DNA of 32,099 nucleotides from an uncultured Ignavibacteriales bacterium. Its GTDB lineage: Bacteria > Bacteroidota > Ignavibacteria > Ch128b. The first letter of the stretch is position 1, and each line of letters begins with the position of its first letter. The position numbers and the translations under genes are program-made. Under the pieces are notes generated by a model. That model had not been told where the DNA came from and ran no database searches. It worked only from the letters and a program-made list of their open reading frames with translations. Shown piece by piece: positions 18,480 through 28,713 of the stretch. The stretch covers positions 1 to 32,099 of the forward strand of contig CAKZPH010000298.1 in the NCBI GenBank assembly GCA_937138605.1. Reading direction: 5' to 3'.

Positions 18480-19487
18480 ATGAGTGAATTCTATTCTATA
18501 GGAGAAAACCAACCTTCAGGAGTAAAAAGATTATTTACAGGAAAGTACTCTTTTATTATTAACATATTGCTTTTAGTAATTACGTTCTTTACAACAACTG
18601 TGGCTGGTGTTGCTTGGATTTTAGGACCAGCGGCAGCCTTTGATCTAAGTAACTTTTCTATTGGATTACCATATTCCATTTCTATTCTTTTTATCCTTAG
18701 TAGTCATGAATTTGGACACTATTTTGCTGCGCGTTCACATCGTGTTAAAGCAACCTTACCTTACTTTATTCCTTTTCCTTTGATGGAATTTTTTTTGAAT
18801 TTTGGTACACTCGGAGCGGTTATCAAAACTCAATCACCTGTTCCTAATAAAAAAGCTATGTTTGATATAGGTGTTGCTGGTCCAATTGCAGGATTTATTG
18901 CATCAATCATTGTTTTGATTTATGGTTTTACTCATTTGCCTGGAATAGAATTTATTTTAAGAATTCACCCCGATTACTTTTTGAGAGCAGAGGAACCTGG
19001 AGGTCTTGCGTTGGAGTTCGGTCCAAGTCTGATGTATTTGTTTTTAGAAAAATTATTTACAAATCCTTCCTTAGAATTTGTGCCGCCAATGTCAGAAATT
19101 TATCATTATCCATACCTTTGCACTGGTTGGTTTGGTATGTTTGTTACGGCAATGAACTTGATTCCAGTTGGTCAACTTGATGGTGGGCATATTTCTTATT
19201 CTTTGTTTGGTTCGAGAACCCATCGTTTAATTGCAAATATTAGCTTTGCTTTACTCGTCGCATTAGGAATTGCAGGTTTAAGTTCCGAATTATTTGGATT
19301 AAATATATCATTGGGATGGACGGGTTGGTTGCTCTGGGCTTTGATACTAAAATTTGTTGTAAGATTATATCATCCTGAAATTCTCAGTCCTGAAGAACTT
19401 GATCCAAGAAGAAAGTTGATTGGTTATCTCGCAATTTTAATTTTTATTCTTTCATTTATACCAGTTCCTTTTTACATATCGTTTTAA
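18480..19487 (+). CDS. Site-2 protease family (M50) intramembrane metalloprotease
   Basis: HEFGHYFAAR (HExxH) and NLIPVGQLDGGHI (NxxPxxxLDGG) within a multi-TM protein. Confidence 0.92.
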   Translation: MSEFYSIGENQPSGVKRLFTGKYSFIINILLLVITFFTTTVAGVAWILGPAAAFDLSNFSIGLPYSISILFILSSHEFGHYFAARSHRVKATLPYFIPFPLMEFFLNFGTLGAVIKTQSPVPNKKAMFDIGVAGPIAGFIASIIVLIYGFTHLPGIEFILRIHPDYFLRAEEPGGLALEFGPSLMYLFLEKLFTNPSLEFVPPMSEIYHYPYLCTGWFGMFVTAMNLIPVGQLDGGHISYSLFGSRTHRLIANISFALLVALGIAGLSSELFGLNISLGWTGWLLWALILKFVVRLYHPEILSPEELDPRRKLIGYLAILIFILSFIPVPFYISF

Positions 19488-19510
19488 TAAATTTAATATG
19501 AATTAATATT

Positions 19511-20011
19511 ATGGAACAAAACCAAACTAAAACTAAAATTAAAACATTTTATCTCAAGTTCTATTCAATAATTAAGATTTTTGTTTTATTGATACTTTTT
19601 TTGCTTACATCCTGTGAGAAAAAATATGATAAAGTTATCGATCCAATTCAAAATAAACCACCGATTATAAGCAATCTCATAGCTCCAGATACATTAAATT
19701 TATCGACTGACACATTAAAGATAATTATTTCAATCAGAGCTATTGATTATGATGGGAAAGAAGATATTCAAAGTGTATTTTTTAACTCATACTTGCCAGA
19801 TGGTTCACCTTCAAGAAGTAATCCGATTTTAATGTATGATGATGGTAATTTGATTGTTAATGGCGACCAAATAGCCAATGATGGCATATATTCAAGAATT
19901 ATAATTCTTCCACCAAATACAACAAAAGGAAAATATCGTTTTGAATTTCAGGCTATAGATAAGAAAAACGCACGAAGTAACATAATAAATCATTTTATAG
20001 TGGTGAAATGA
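19511..20011 (+). CDS. Putative lipoprotein with Ig-like domain
   Basis: Lipobox-like LLTSC; beta-rich sequence with DDGNLIVNGDQIANDGIYSRIIILPP. Confidence 0.65.
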   Translation: MEQNQTKTKIKTFYLKFYSIIKIFVLLILFLLTSCEKKYDKVIDPIQNKPPIISNLIAPDTLNLSTDTLKIIISIRAIDYDGKEDIQSVFFNSYLPDGSPSRSNPILMYDDGNLIVNGDQIANDGIYSRIIILPPNTTKGKYRFEFQAIDKKNARSNIINHFIVVK

Positions 20012-21573
20012 AAAAAACTTGGTTATTATTAATCTGCATATCAATTAATCTTTTTGCTCAATCAATACCATATTTTTATTGGCTGGAGAGCAACAATCGC
20101 TTGTATAAATCATTACAAACTTCACCTGTACCAATCAGTAATTCTATCACAGATATTGTTTGTGTTGGGGATACTGTAATTCTTGGAACAGGTCGTGGCT
20201 TAAGCATAAGTTTTAACCGCGGAGAAAGCTGGATCAATTTTTATAAACACCCTGATTTCGGGACTGAAAGCATTTCTGCTTTAGCATATAAAAATGGATA
20301 CATTTGGGTTGCCACTGCCCATTCAGTTTTCAGGGATAATCAAACCTTACCAGAGGGGAGTGGTTTGAGATATTCATCTGACGGTGGAAAAACTTGGAAA
20401 AAAATTGACCAACCTGTTGACCATAAAGATAGTACAAAAGTTCGTTATGGAATTAACATTTTAAATGCTCTGCCCATAACAACAACTATAAATAACATTA
20501 CATATGACATTGGAATTACGTCCAGAGAAATTTGGATTGCATCTTTTGCTGGTGGATTAAGAAAAAGTTCAGATCTGGGTAAAACTTGGGAACGTGTTGT
20601 TATTCCACCCGACAATCTAGATTCAATCAAACCAACTGAAACATACAATTTTGACCTTTCACCGGTTAGTGGTGGGTATGGATTTCAAAGCAATTTAAAC
20701 CATCGAGTTTTCTCTATTTATGTTCAAAATGATTCAACAATTTGGGTTGGTACAGCGGGCGGAATTAATAAAACAACAGATGGCGGTAAAAGTTGGGTTA
20801 AATATAATAAGCAAAATCAAACAAATCACATTTCTGGAAATTTTGTTGTAGCAATTGGTGGAATGAAAATTTCTATGAATGATTACATCTTTGCAGCTAC
20901 CTGGAAAGCAGAAGACTTAACAGAAGAATATGGAATTAGTATCACCTCTGATGGTGGGAATAATTGGTCTATTTCAAATAAAGGCGAACGAATACATAAC
21001 TTTGGATTTCTATCACCATTTGCATATGCAGCCGGTTCGAATGGCCTTTTTAGGAGCGCTGATTTAGGTCAAAGCTGGATAAAAGCTCCAGAAATAGTTG
21101 ATTCACTAACTAACCAAAAATTGTGGACTAATACTTTTTACTCCGTGAACACTCAAGGTAATACAATTTGGGCGGGCTCGAATGATGGACTTGCGAAAAC
21201 AATTGAAACGGGTTTTCCTTGGTCCGCTGCTTGGAGAGTATATCAAGCTTTTGTTCCAGTGAAACGTAAAACGGAAGCTTATGCTTACCCGAATCCAGTC
21301 GACCCTGAAAATGATATTTTAAGAATTAAGTATACAACTGAAGGTAGAGATGAGAGAGTTACAATTAGGATTTATGATTTTGGAATGAACTTAGTGAAAA
21401 CCTTGATTCAGAATGCTCCCCGATCGGGGTTGATAGATGAAAGAATTCAACAAACGCAAATTTGGGATGGTAAAGATGAATTTGGAAATTATGTTGCAAA
21501 TGGTGTTTACTTCTTCGCCATTGAAATAGGAAACAATGAACCCGTATTTGGAAAAATAATAGTAATGAGATGA
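20008..21573 (+). CDS. Asp-box (BNR) beta-propeller exported protein with FlgD/T9SS type A-like C-terminal domain
   Basis: Signal peptide; about six SxDxGxxW-like motifs (FNRGESW, SSDGGKTW, SSDLGKTW, TTDGGKSW, TSDGGNNW, SADLGQSW); C-terminus YPNPVDP...VTIRIYDFG...NGVYFFAIEIG...GKIIVMR. Confidence 0.85.
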   Translation: MKKTWLLLICISINLFAQSIPYFYWLESNNRLYKSLQTSPVPISNSITDIVCVGDTVILGTGRGLSISFNRGESWINFYKHPDFGTESISALAYKNGYIWVATAHSVFRDNQTLPEGSGLRYSSDGGKTWKKIDQPVDHKDSTKVRYGINILNALPITTTINNITYDIGITSREIWIASFAGGLRKSSDLGKTWERVVIPPDNLDSIKPTETYNFDLSPVSGGYGFQSNLNHRVFSIYVQNDSTIWVGTAGGINKTTDGGKSWVKYNKQNQTNHISGNFVVAIGGMKISMNDYIFAATWKAEDLTEEYGISITSDGGNNWSISNKGERIHNFGFLSPFAYAAGSNGLFRSADLGQSWIKAPEIVDSLTNQKLWTNTFYSVNTQGNTIWAGSNDGLAKTIETGFPWSAAWRVYQAFVPVKRKTEAYAYPNPVDPENDILRIKYTTEGRDERVTIRIYDFGMNLVKTLIQNAPRSGLIDERIQQTQIWDGKDEFGNYVANGVYFFAIEIGNNEPVFGKIIVMR

Positions 21574-22610
21574 AAATGAAAAAACTAAAATTAAGTCTTG
21601 TTATTTTTTTTATACTTTTATTTGCTGATATAAATTTTTCATTTGCTCAGCCTGAAACTTCCAAAATTTCTTCGAGTCCTGGAGCTTTCTCTCGAATGGG
21701 ATTTGGCGCCAGAGGAATGGCCATGGGCAATGCCATGACATCAGTAATTTCTGGAAGTGTTAGTCCTTACTACAATCCTTCACTTAATGCATTCGTTGAT
21801 GATAATTTAATTCATTTAGGTTACTCTTTTTTAGCTTTAGACAGAAAATTAAATTTTGTTCAATTGAGCAAAAAAGTTCTTTTATATAAACGCGATGAAC
21901 TTGGCAACAAAACTGACGAAGTTTATTCTTCAGCGGGAATCTCAGTAGGATTAATTAATTCTTCAGTTGATAACATTGATGGAAGAGATAGAAGTGGTAT
22001 TCAAACAAAAACTTACTCCACATCTGAAAATCAATTTTTTCTATCAGTAAGTATAAGTCCATTTGACAGGTTGACTTTTGGAATAACTTCAAAGTATTAC
22101 CATTACTCTCTTTTTGAAAAAGTAAGTTCAAAATCACTCGGATTTGATTTTGGTATGATTTACAGAGCAATAGAAAGTGATAAAATTGGAAAAGTAGTTG
22201 TTGGTACATTTATTGGCGATATAAATTCAAAATACAGATGGGACACTGCACCCGTATACGAACAAGAGGGGAAGTTAACAATTGATAAGTTTCCATTACT
22301 TACAAGAATTGGAGTCAGTTACTACTTACCAAATGAAAACTTGATTGCAGCTTTGGATTTCGAATCAACTAATTTAGGTACAAAAATTTTAAGATTTGGG
22401 ACTGAATTAGTTTTAATAGATTTTGTAAGAATTCGACTTGGTATTGATAGATTGAATCTGGAAAATTCAGATATGATTCCTAAGATTTCCTTGGGATTTG
22501 GACTAAGGCATAATCTTTACGACTACGATTTTGAATTAAATTATGCGTTTGTAACTGAACCTTATTCACCTATGAATCAGCACATTATTTCACTCGGAGT
22601 TAAATTATGA
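21570..22610 (+). CDS. PorV/PorQ family outer-membrane protein
   Basis: Signal peptide; GFGARGMAMGNAMTS...SPYYNPSL typical of the N-terminal region of PorV/PorQ-like barrels; ATGA overlaps on both sides. Confidence 0.75.
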   Translation: MKMKKLKLSLVIFFILLFADINFSFAQPETSKISSSPGAFSRMGFGARGMAMGNAMTSVISGSVSPYYNPSLNAFVDDNLIHLGYSFLALDRKLNFVQLSKKVLLYKRDELGNKTDEVYSSAGISVGLINSSVDNIDGRDRSGIQTKTYSTSENQFFLSVSISPFDRLTFGITSKYYHYSLFEKVSSKSLGFDFGMIYRAIESDKIGKVVVGTFIGDINSKYRWDTAPVYEQEGKLTIDKFPLLTRIGVSYYLPNENLIAALDFESTNLGTKILRFGTELVLIDFVRIRLGIDRLNLENSDMIPKISLGFGLRHNLYDYDFELNYAFVTEPYSPMNQHIISLGVKL

Positions 22611-23503
22611 AAAATTTCGTGTTTGGTTTTTTTATAATTACAAATATTGTTTTTGCACAATCAGCAGGAGAAACGGGGTATTCTGTTCTTAAAATTGGAA
22701 CAGGTGCTAAAGAAATGTCCATTGGAACTTCTACAACTTCTCGATTAAACTCAACTTTTAGCTTAAATTATAATCCTGCCTTAATAACTGATTTTAATTT
22801 CACTTCATTTGGTTTTTCTCACAATGAATGGATTGAAGACCTTAGAAACGAATCAATTATCGCAAATAGTTTTCTTTTCAATATACCGTTTTTCATCTCA
22901 ATTAATTCAACAAATATTTCTAATATAGAAATTCGCACAGTGCCTGGTGAACCTGAAGGTGTGTTTGATGCACATTACTTTAGTTTTGGATTTGGTAGTG
23001 GATTTAGAATCACAAGTAGAATTTCTGTTGGAGTTCAAGCAAAATATCTTTATGAAAATATTTACGTCGATGAATCTAATGGATTTGCATTTGATGTTGG
23101 ATTATCTTATAAAAAGTTTCTCGATTTTTTAGACGCAGGATTAAGTTTACGAAACTTAGGTAAAACCGATAAGCTTAAAGAACAAGCAACTAAATTACCA
23201 ACAGAATTTCGTTTTGGTTTTAATTATGCAAATTTGATTCAATCAAATGAGTTTCAATTTTATCCTAGCTTTGAAATTCAAAAATTTATTAGAACAGATG
23301 AAGTTAATTTTCTGTTGGGTCTTAGTATAGAATTTAAGAAGTTATTAAGTTTTAGCGGTGGTTATAAAATCGGTACGGGATTAAATAATTTTTCTTTTGG
23401 AATCGGAATTAATTATAGAATGTTTCAAATCGATTATGCTCTTCTCCCATTTACTAAAAGTTTTGGAAATGCAAACATAATTTCAATTTCAGTTACTTTA
23501 TGA
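22607..23503 (+). CDS. PorV/PorQ family outer-membrane protein
   Basis: Signal peptide; KIGTGAKEMSIGTSTTS...FSLNYNPALI and FGFSHNEWIEDLRNE match the PorV/PorQ-like pattern; ATGA overlaps on both sides. Confidence 0.8.
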   Translation: MKNFVFGFFIITNIVFAQSAGETGYSVLKIGTGAKEMSIGTSTTSRLNSTFSLNYNPALITDFNFTSFGFSHNEWIEDLRNESIIANSFLFNIPFFISINSTNISNIEIRTVPGEPEGVFDAHYFSFGFGSGFRITSRISVGVQAKYLYENIYVDESNGFAFDVGLSYKKFLDFLDAGLSLRNLGKTDKLKEQATKLPTEFRFGFNYANLIQSNEFQFYPSFEIQKFIRTDEVNFLLGLSIEFKKLLSFSGGYKIGTGLNNFSFGIGINYRMFQIDYALLPFTKSFGNANIISISVTL

Positions 23504-24474
23504 TAAAATTAATTGAATACTCGAAAAGCAAAATCACTGACAAACTATGGGATGATTTCGTAGAAAAGTCAGACAACGGAACGATTTTTCATCGGAGAGA
23601 TTTCTTAGCTTATCATCCACCAAAGAGATTTAAAGACAATTCACTAGTATTTCTAGAAGGTGAAAAAATTTTTGCCTTATTTCCGGCAGTTGAAATTGAG
23701 ATAAATGGAGAAAGAGTTCTTTATTCTCATCGTGGAGCTAGTTATGGTTCATTCGTTTATCAATTATCTCATAATATTAAAAATGCCTTCAATTTAGTCG
23801 AATTGCTTGTTGATTATGCAAGAAAAAATAAGTTTGATAAAATTATTTTAACTCCACCACCTATTATTTATTGCACAAAGTTATCGAATTATATTGATTT
23901 TGCGTTGTATAGAAATGGATTTCAATATCTGAAACGTGAAGTTTCAAGCATTGTTTCTTTAGATTTTGAAGATGATAAGTTGTTAAACACCTACAGACCT
24001 GAAGCACGCACTGCTCTTAAAAAGTCATTGAAACTTGGAGTTGAAGTTGCTGAAACGGATCGATTTGAGGAGTATTACGAAATCTTAAAGAAAAACTTAA
24101 AGATGCGTCATAATGTAAATCCAACTCATACTTTAGACGAATTACTCAAGTTAAAATCAACTTTTCCCACACGAATTAGACTTTTTGGAGCATTTGTAAA
24201 ATCAAAGTTGATAGCGGGAGTGTGCAACTTCTCAGCTAATTCAAAAGTTGTATTGGCATTTTATATTTCTCATAATGAGGACTATCAAGAGTATAGACCT
24301 ATTAATTTGCTCTTTTATGAAATTATGAGAAGATACAAAAATGAAGGGTACAAATATCTTGATTTTGGAATTTTCACGGTTAATATGGAGCCTAATTGGG
24401 GATTGGGACGCTTTAAGGAAAATTTTGGTGCTCGCGGAATATTTAGAGATACATTTCAATTAACTCTTAAATAA
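23500..24474 (+). CDS. FemAB-like/GNAT-fold acyltransferase
   Basis: Start WDDFVEKSDNGTIFHRRDFLAYHP, YSHRGASYGSF and the C-terminal YKYLDFGIFT...NWGLGRFKENFGARG are typical of FemAB/Acetyltransf_6-like proteins. Confidence 0.75.
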   Translation: MIKLIEYSKSKITDKLWDDFVEKSDNGTIFHRRDFLAYHPPKRFKDNSLVFLEGEKIFALFPAVEIEINGERVLYSHRGASYGSFVYQLSHNIKNAFNLVELLVDYARKNKFDKIILTPPPIIYCTKLSNYIDFALYRNGFQYLKREVSSIVSLDFEDDKLLNTYRPEARTALKKSLKLGVEVAETDRFEEYYEILKKNLKMRHNVNPTHTLDELLKLKSTFPTRIRLFGAFVKSKLIAGVCNFSANSKVVLAFYISHNEDYQEYRPINLLFYEIMRRYKNEGYKYLDFGIFTVNMEPNWGLGRFKENFGARGIFRDTFQLTLK

Positions 24475-24477
24475 CCC

Positions 24478-25566
24478 ATGTTAAAAATTCTCCACATTGC
24501 TGTTGAAAATTTTGCCGGTGTACCTTATTCATACGTACAAATGCACAGAGCTATGGGTGATAAATCTCTATTGGTTACATTTTATAAAACAGCCCAACAA
24601 TTTCCTGAAGAATTATCACTTGATTTTAAGATACAAAGAAATTTTTGTGCAAAATTCTGGCGCCAAATCAAGGTAGCTCAAAATATCAAATCAATCGACA
24701 AAAAAGAAAAAACCTATCCATTTTATTTTGAACCAAAAAATTTTTTAGAGTCACTATTTTTTGACTTAAGAGAATCTTTCAGGCGAAAAAAAATCCTCGA
24801 ATTCATAGAGAAACATCAACTTTATGAATATGACATAATTCATTACGATGGGGGAATGGATTTCTTTCGTGATTCTCACATTGCAAAACAATGGAAGATA
24901 GATGGGAAAAAAATTGTTTGTGCATACTATGGAAGTGACCTACGCTCTCGTGGTTTAATGAGAGAATTAGATAGAATTTCAGATTTAAATATCACATCAG
25001 AATACGATCATCTTCAAATGCATCCTGATATTCATTATATTTTTTATCCATACAACGCTGACGAACTTCCACCAAGAATTCCAAATGAATCATCAAAAAT
25101 TAGAATAATTCATTCACCAACAAATAGAATTTATAAAGGGACTAATTTAATATTAAAGGTAATTAAACAGTTAAAACGAGAAAGAAATTTTGAATTCATT
25201 CTTCTGGAAGGTGTCCCACGCTCAAAAGTTCTTAAAATTAAAGCAACGTGTGATATATGTATTGATCAAGTTGGTGGAAAGATGGGCGGAACTGGTTACG
25301 GAAAAAGTGGATTGGAAAGTTTAGCTTTAGGAATTCCTACCATTACAAACATGACAGAAGAGTATCAAAAATTCCTTCCAGAAAATTCATTTGTAGTTGC
25401 TAACAATGAAAAAGAGTTAAAAGAAAAATTAATTGAGTTAATAGATTCCAGAAATTTACGCGAAGAAATAGGGAAGAAGTCTAAAGAGTGGGTAAAGAAA
25501 TATCATTCCTATGAGAGTGTTAATGCTCAACTTATAAAACTTTATAAAGAACATGGAATCCTCTAA
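24478..25566 (+). CDS. GT-B glycosyltransferase (GT1/GT4-like)
   Basis: C-terminal IIHSPTNRIYKGTNLILKVIKQL and GYGKSGLESLALGIPTITN resemble GT-B nucleotide-sugar binding elements. Confidence 0.75.
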   Translation: MLKILHIAVENFAGVPYSYVQMHRAMGDKSLLVTFYKTAQQFPEELSLDFKIQRNFCAKFWRQIKVAQNIKSIDKKEKTYPFYFEPKNFLESLFFDLRESFRRKKILEFIEKHQLYEYDIIHYDGGMDFFRDSHIAKQWKIDGKKIVCAYYGSDLRSRGLMRELDRISDLNITSEYDHLQMHPDIHYIFYPYNADELPPRIPNESSKIRIIHSPTNRIYKGTNLILKVIKQLKRERNFEFILLEGVPRSKVLKIKATCDICIDQVGGKMGGTGYGKSGLESLALGIPTITNMTEEYQKFLPENSFVVANNEKELKEKLIELIDSRNLREEIGKKSKEWVKKYHSYESVNAQLIKLYKEHGIL

Positions 25567-26995
25567 ACATAAGATAGGAGTATTCAGTCACACACTAATT
25601 TATTCCGTCGGCAATCTTATCTCCCGTGGACTAAGTTTTATTCTTCTCCCTATTTACAGCTATTATATTTCAACACAGGATTTTGGAGTTTATTCTTTTA
25701 TAGTCTCCGTTGCTACGATAATTTCAACAATATTAAATTTAGGCTTTCCATCAATTTTTATAAAACATATTTCCGAGTCTTCGTCAGAATTAGAGAAGAA
25801 ACGAATCCTATCTAATGTGATTTCATTTGTAATAATAATTACACTTCCAGCTATTCTTATAACGAGCATGTTTGCAAATCAAATTTTGATTTTAATATTG
25901 GGAGATGCAAAATATGTGAGTGAATTTATATTAGGAATTTTCTCTCTTCTAGTTTTCAATTATGCTTACTATTTCTCTTCATTTTATATTGCTTTAGAGG
26001 AATCAAAAAAATATCTGAAAATTACTTCTATCTCCGCAGTTGTAAATTTTTTCTTAAACCTGATTTTAATTGTTATTTTACAATCAGGCATTAATGGAAT
26101 TTTTATAGCGCAAATTTTAAGCTCCTTTGTTTTAATCATTTTAGCAACTGATGTCGTAAAAAATTATTTCCGATTTATCATCGAATATGAATTCATAAAA
26201 AAAATTATTTCTTTATCATATCCACTTTTAATTTCTGGTATTTTCGCAATCTTAGTAGAGGTTATGGATCGTATTATAATTATAAAATTTTTGGATGAGT
26301 CTGAAGCTGGAATTTATTCCTTTGGATATAGAGTGGCAATGATTTTTAATTTATTCATTCTATCCTTTAAATCTGCATGGATCCCACATTACATGCGTTT
26401 GAAACAATCAAATGCAACAGAATTAGATTTACACATTGGACGAGTTTTTACAAAATTGGTTTTCCTTTCAGCATTGATAATTTTGTGTGTTGAAATTTTT
26501 ATTGATGATTTGTTTGAATGGAAACTTTTTGGCATATCGATTTTTGATAGTAAATATTCAACTTCTCAAAATGTTGTAATTTATGTTCTGGTCGGATACT
26601 TCTTCAGTCTTTTGATGGGTTTCTATTCCCTTGCACCGTATCTAGAAAATAAAACTAAACATTTTCTCTACTCTGACTTACTAGCATTTGTTTTTAATCT
26701 TACATTAAATCTAATTTTAATACCAAGGTTAAAGATTATTGGAGCTGCTCTTGCTACACTTTTAGCGTTCTTTGTTGCAGCAACCTATTTGTTTGTTTAT
26801 AGCCGAAATAGAATTAAAGTAAAATATGAAAAAGGGAAGGTTTTATTTGTAATAATTATTTCGACTTTCATTTACTTTTTAAGTGTTAATGCACAGAACT
26901 TATTGATTGATTTGACGATGATGTTATTTTTTATATTGTCAGGATTTTACTTGAAAATTGTAAAAAAAGATTTACGATCATTCCGAATCATTTAA
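25553..26995 (+). CDS. Oligosaccharide flippase/polysaccharide biosynthesis membrane protein (Wzx-like)
   Basis: N-terminal HTLIYSVGNLISRGLSFILLPIYSYYIS and about 12-14 predicted TM helices. Confidence 0.88.
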   Translation: MESSKHKIGVFSHTLIYSVGNLISRGLSFILLPIYSYYISTQDFGVYSFIVSVATIISTILNLGFPSIFIKHISESSSELEKKRILSNVISFVIIITLPAILITSMFANQILILILGDAKYVSEFILGIFSLLVFNYAYYFSSFYIALEESKKYLKITSISAVVNFFLNLILIVILQSGINGIFIAQILSSFVLIILATDVVKNYFRFIIEYEFIKKIISLSYPLLISGIFAILVEVMDRIIIIKFLDESEAGIYSFGYRVAMIFNLFILSFKSAWIPHYMRLKQSNATELDLHIGRVFTKLVFLSALIILCVEIFIDDLFEWKLFGISIFDSKYSTSQNVVIYVLVGYFFSLLMGFYSLAPYLENKTKHFLYSDLLAFVFNLTLNLILIPRLKIIGAALATLLAFFVAATYLFVYSRNRIKVKYEKGKVLFVIIISTFIYFLSVNAQNLLIDLTMMLFFILSGFYLKIVKKDLRSFRII

Positions 26996-28120
26996 AGTTT
27001 CAAGAACTTTTTTGATTTCCTGTTCGCAAACATTCCAGTTAAAAATTTTTTCTACAGCTTTGCGTCCATTAATTCCTGCTTCTTGAATCTTATGAGGGTG
27101 ACTTATCAGGTTGATTGTATTTTCAACAATGTCATAAAAATTTTCAGGATCAACTAAAACACCAAACCTCGCTATATCAAAAATTATTTTAATAGGTTCA
27201 TAGTTTGATGCTATTATACACTTACCTAATGCCATATAATCAAAAATCTTTATTGGTAGTGATCGCTCATAAATGCCATTTCTCGGGCGAATATCAAGAC
27301 ATATATGTACGTTCTCTAAAATCTTTGAAAATGATTTATAATCAGTCCACTGATGATATTCAAAATTTATATTTATGGAATTAAATTTTTCGAGATATTC
27401 TTTCTCTTCTTCCGTCTCAAAACGACCAGCCAATACGAATGTAATTTTTTGTGATAATGGTAGCCTATTTCTAAGTGTTTTCATCAGTCTGTAAAATATT
27501 TCAAGTCCACGTGAAACGGAAATCACACCAGCATAACCAAATATGATTTCATTCGTTAATAAATTTGGTGGAGAAAAATTATAATACTCTAAAACTGGGT
27601 AATAGGAGATAATTGAAAAATTTTTCTTTGGTGAATAAAGTCGATATCGCTTAAGTTTCCATTCTTCACCAATAAAAAGATAACTTGAAAAATTAGTCGC
27701 TAAAAAATTTATAATGTGACCGAATAAGATTGTTAAATATTTAATTAAACCGTATTTTTTGTTTGCTATATTTTCTGGATACCATTCTGTTATATCATAG
27801 ATGATCTTGACTTTATATTTAATTGTTATCTTATAGACATAAGAAAAAATGACAGGTAATGGTTCAGAACAGATGACTATTTCCGGATGAAAGAGCTTTA
27901 ACTCGTTAACAAAAAATTGTAACTTTTTTATTAACGGATTTTTCAAATTATTAAAGAGAATTCCTTTTATTTCGATGTTATCTTGTGTCCACTCTCCCTG
28001 TTGTGTTGTGCAGATAATTTTTACATGGTAGCCAAACTTAATTAAACTATGAGAAATTTTGTAAAATATTCTATCATCAAGCGGAGGATGTCCTGTCGTA
28101 AGTATTGCAACCTTTTTCAT
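26978..28120 (-). CDS. Glycosyltransferase family 4
   Basis: N-terminal KVAILTTGHPPLDDRIFYKISHSL; ILENVHICLDIRPRNGIYERSLPIKIFDYMALGKCIIAS. Confidence 0.85.
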   Translation of the reverse strand: MKKVAILTTGHPPLDDRIFYKISHSLIKFGYHVKIICTTQQGEWTQDNIEIKGILFNNLKNPLIKKLQFFVNELKLFHPEIVICSEPLPVIFSYVYKITIKYKVKIIYDITEWYPENIANKKYGLIKYLTILFGHIINFLATNFSSYLFIGEEWKLKRYRLYSPKKNFSIISYYPVLEYYNFSPPNLLTNEIIFGYAGVISVSRGLEIFYRLMKTLRNRLPLSQKITFVLAGRFETEEEKEYLEKFNSININFEYHQWTDYKSFSKILENVHICLDIRPRNGIYERSLPIKIFDYMALGKCIIASNYEPIKIIFDIARFGVLVDPENFYDIVENTINLISHPHKIQEAGINGRKAVEKIFNWNVCEQEIKKVLETLNDSE

Positions 28121-28188
28121 TTTTTTTCATCTGATTAGTAGAATTAAAATAATTATTAAAACGTTTCTCTCAAAAGGTAGGTTTGATT

Positions 28189-28710
28189 ATGGAAAAAATT
28201 GCAAAAAAATCATTGTCGTTAATAATTCTATTTTTATTCATAGCACTAGTTTCAGAATCATGGAGCGTAGAAAAATCAAAATCTAAATTTAATAATAGTA
28301 GTGTTAAGAGTTTTAATGAAGCTTTAACTATTGCAAAGAAAGAAAAGAAAAAAATAGTAATCAACATTTACGCTGACTGGTGCATTTGGTGTAAAAAAAT
28401 GGACAAGGACGTGTTTCCAGATGTAAACGTTCAGAAAGAATTAAATAAGAATTTCGTTTTCTTTAGAATGAATGGTGAATCAAATGCTCTGATTGAATAT
28501 GATGGAAGGAAATTTACGCACGCTCAGTTTGTCAAAGCTTTTGGAATCAGGGGGTTTCCAGCGACGTTATTTTTGAATTATGATTCGAAGCCGATAACAG
28601 TTCTACCTGGTTATGTTGATGCTTCAATGTTTGTGAATGTGTTGAAGTATATTGCCGAAGAGGCATATCTTAGGGTTAATTTTGATGAATTTTTGAAACA
28701 AAAGAAATAA
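28189..28710 (+). CDS. Exported thioredoxin-fold protein
   Basis: Signal-like N-terminus; YADWCIWCKKMDKDVFPD (CxxC) and cis-Pro region GIRGFPATLFLN. ATG at 28189 with AAAGGTAGG upstream is preferred over the TTG at 28183. Confidence 0.85.
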   Translation: MEKIAKKSLSLIILFLFIALVSESWSVEKSKSKFNNSSVKSFNEALTIAKKEKKKIVINIYADWCIWCKKMDKDVFPDVNVQKELNKNFVFFRMNGESNALIEYDGRKFTHAQFVKAFGIRGFPATLFLNYDSKPITVLPGYVDASMFVNVLKYIAEEAYLRVNFDEFLKQKK

Positions 28711-28713
28711 ATT

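Noticed and set aside
21955-22209. 84-aa minus-strand ORF inside the first PorV/PorQ-like gene
   Set aside because: Antisense to a supported CDS, no recognisable domain.
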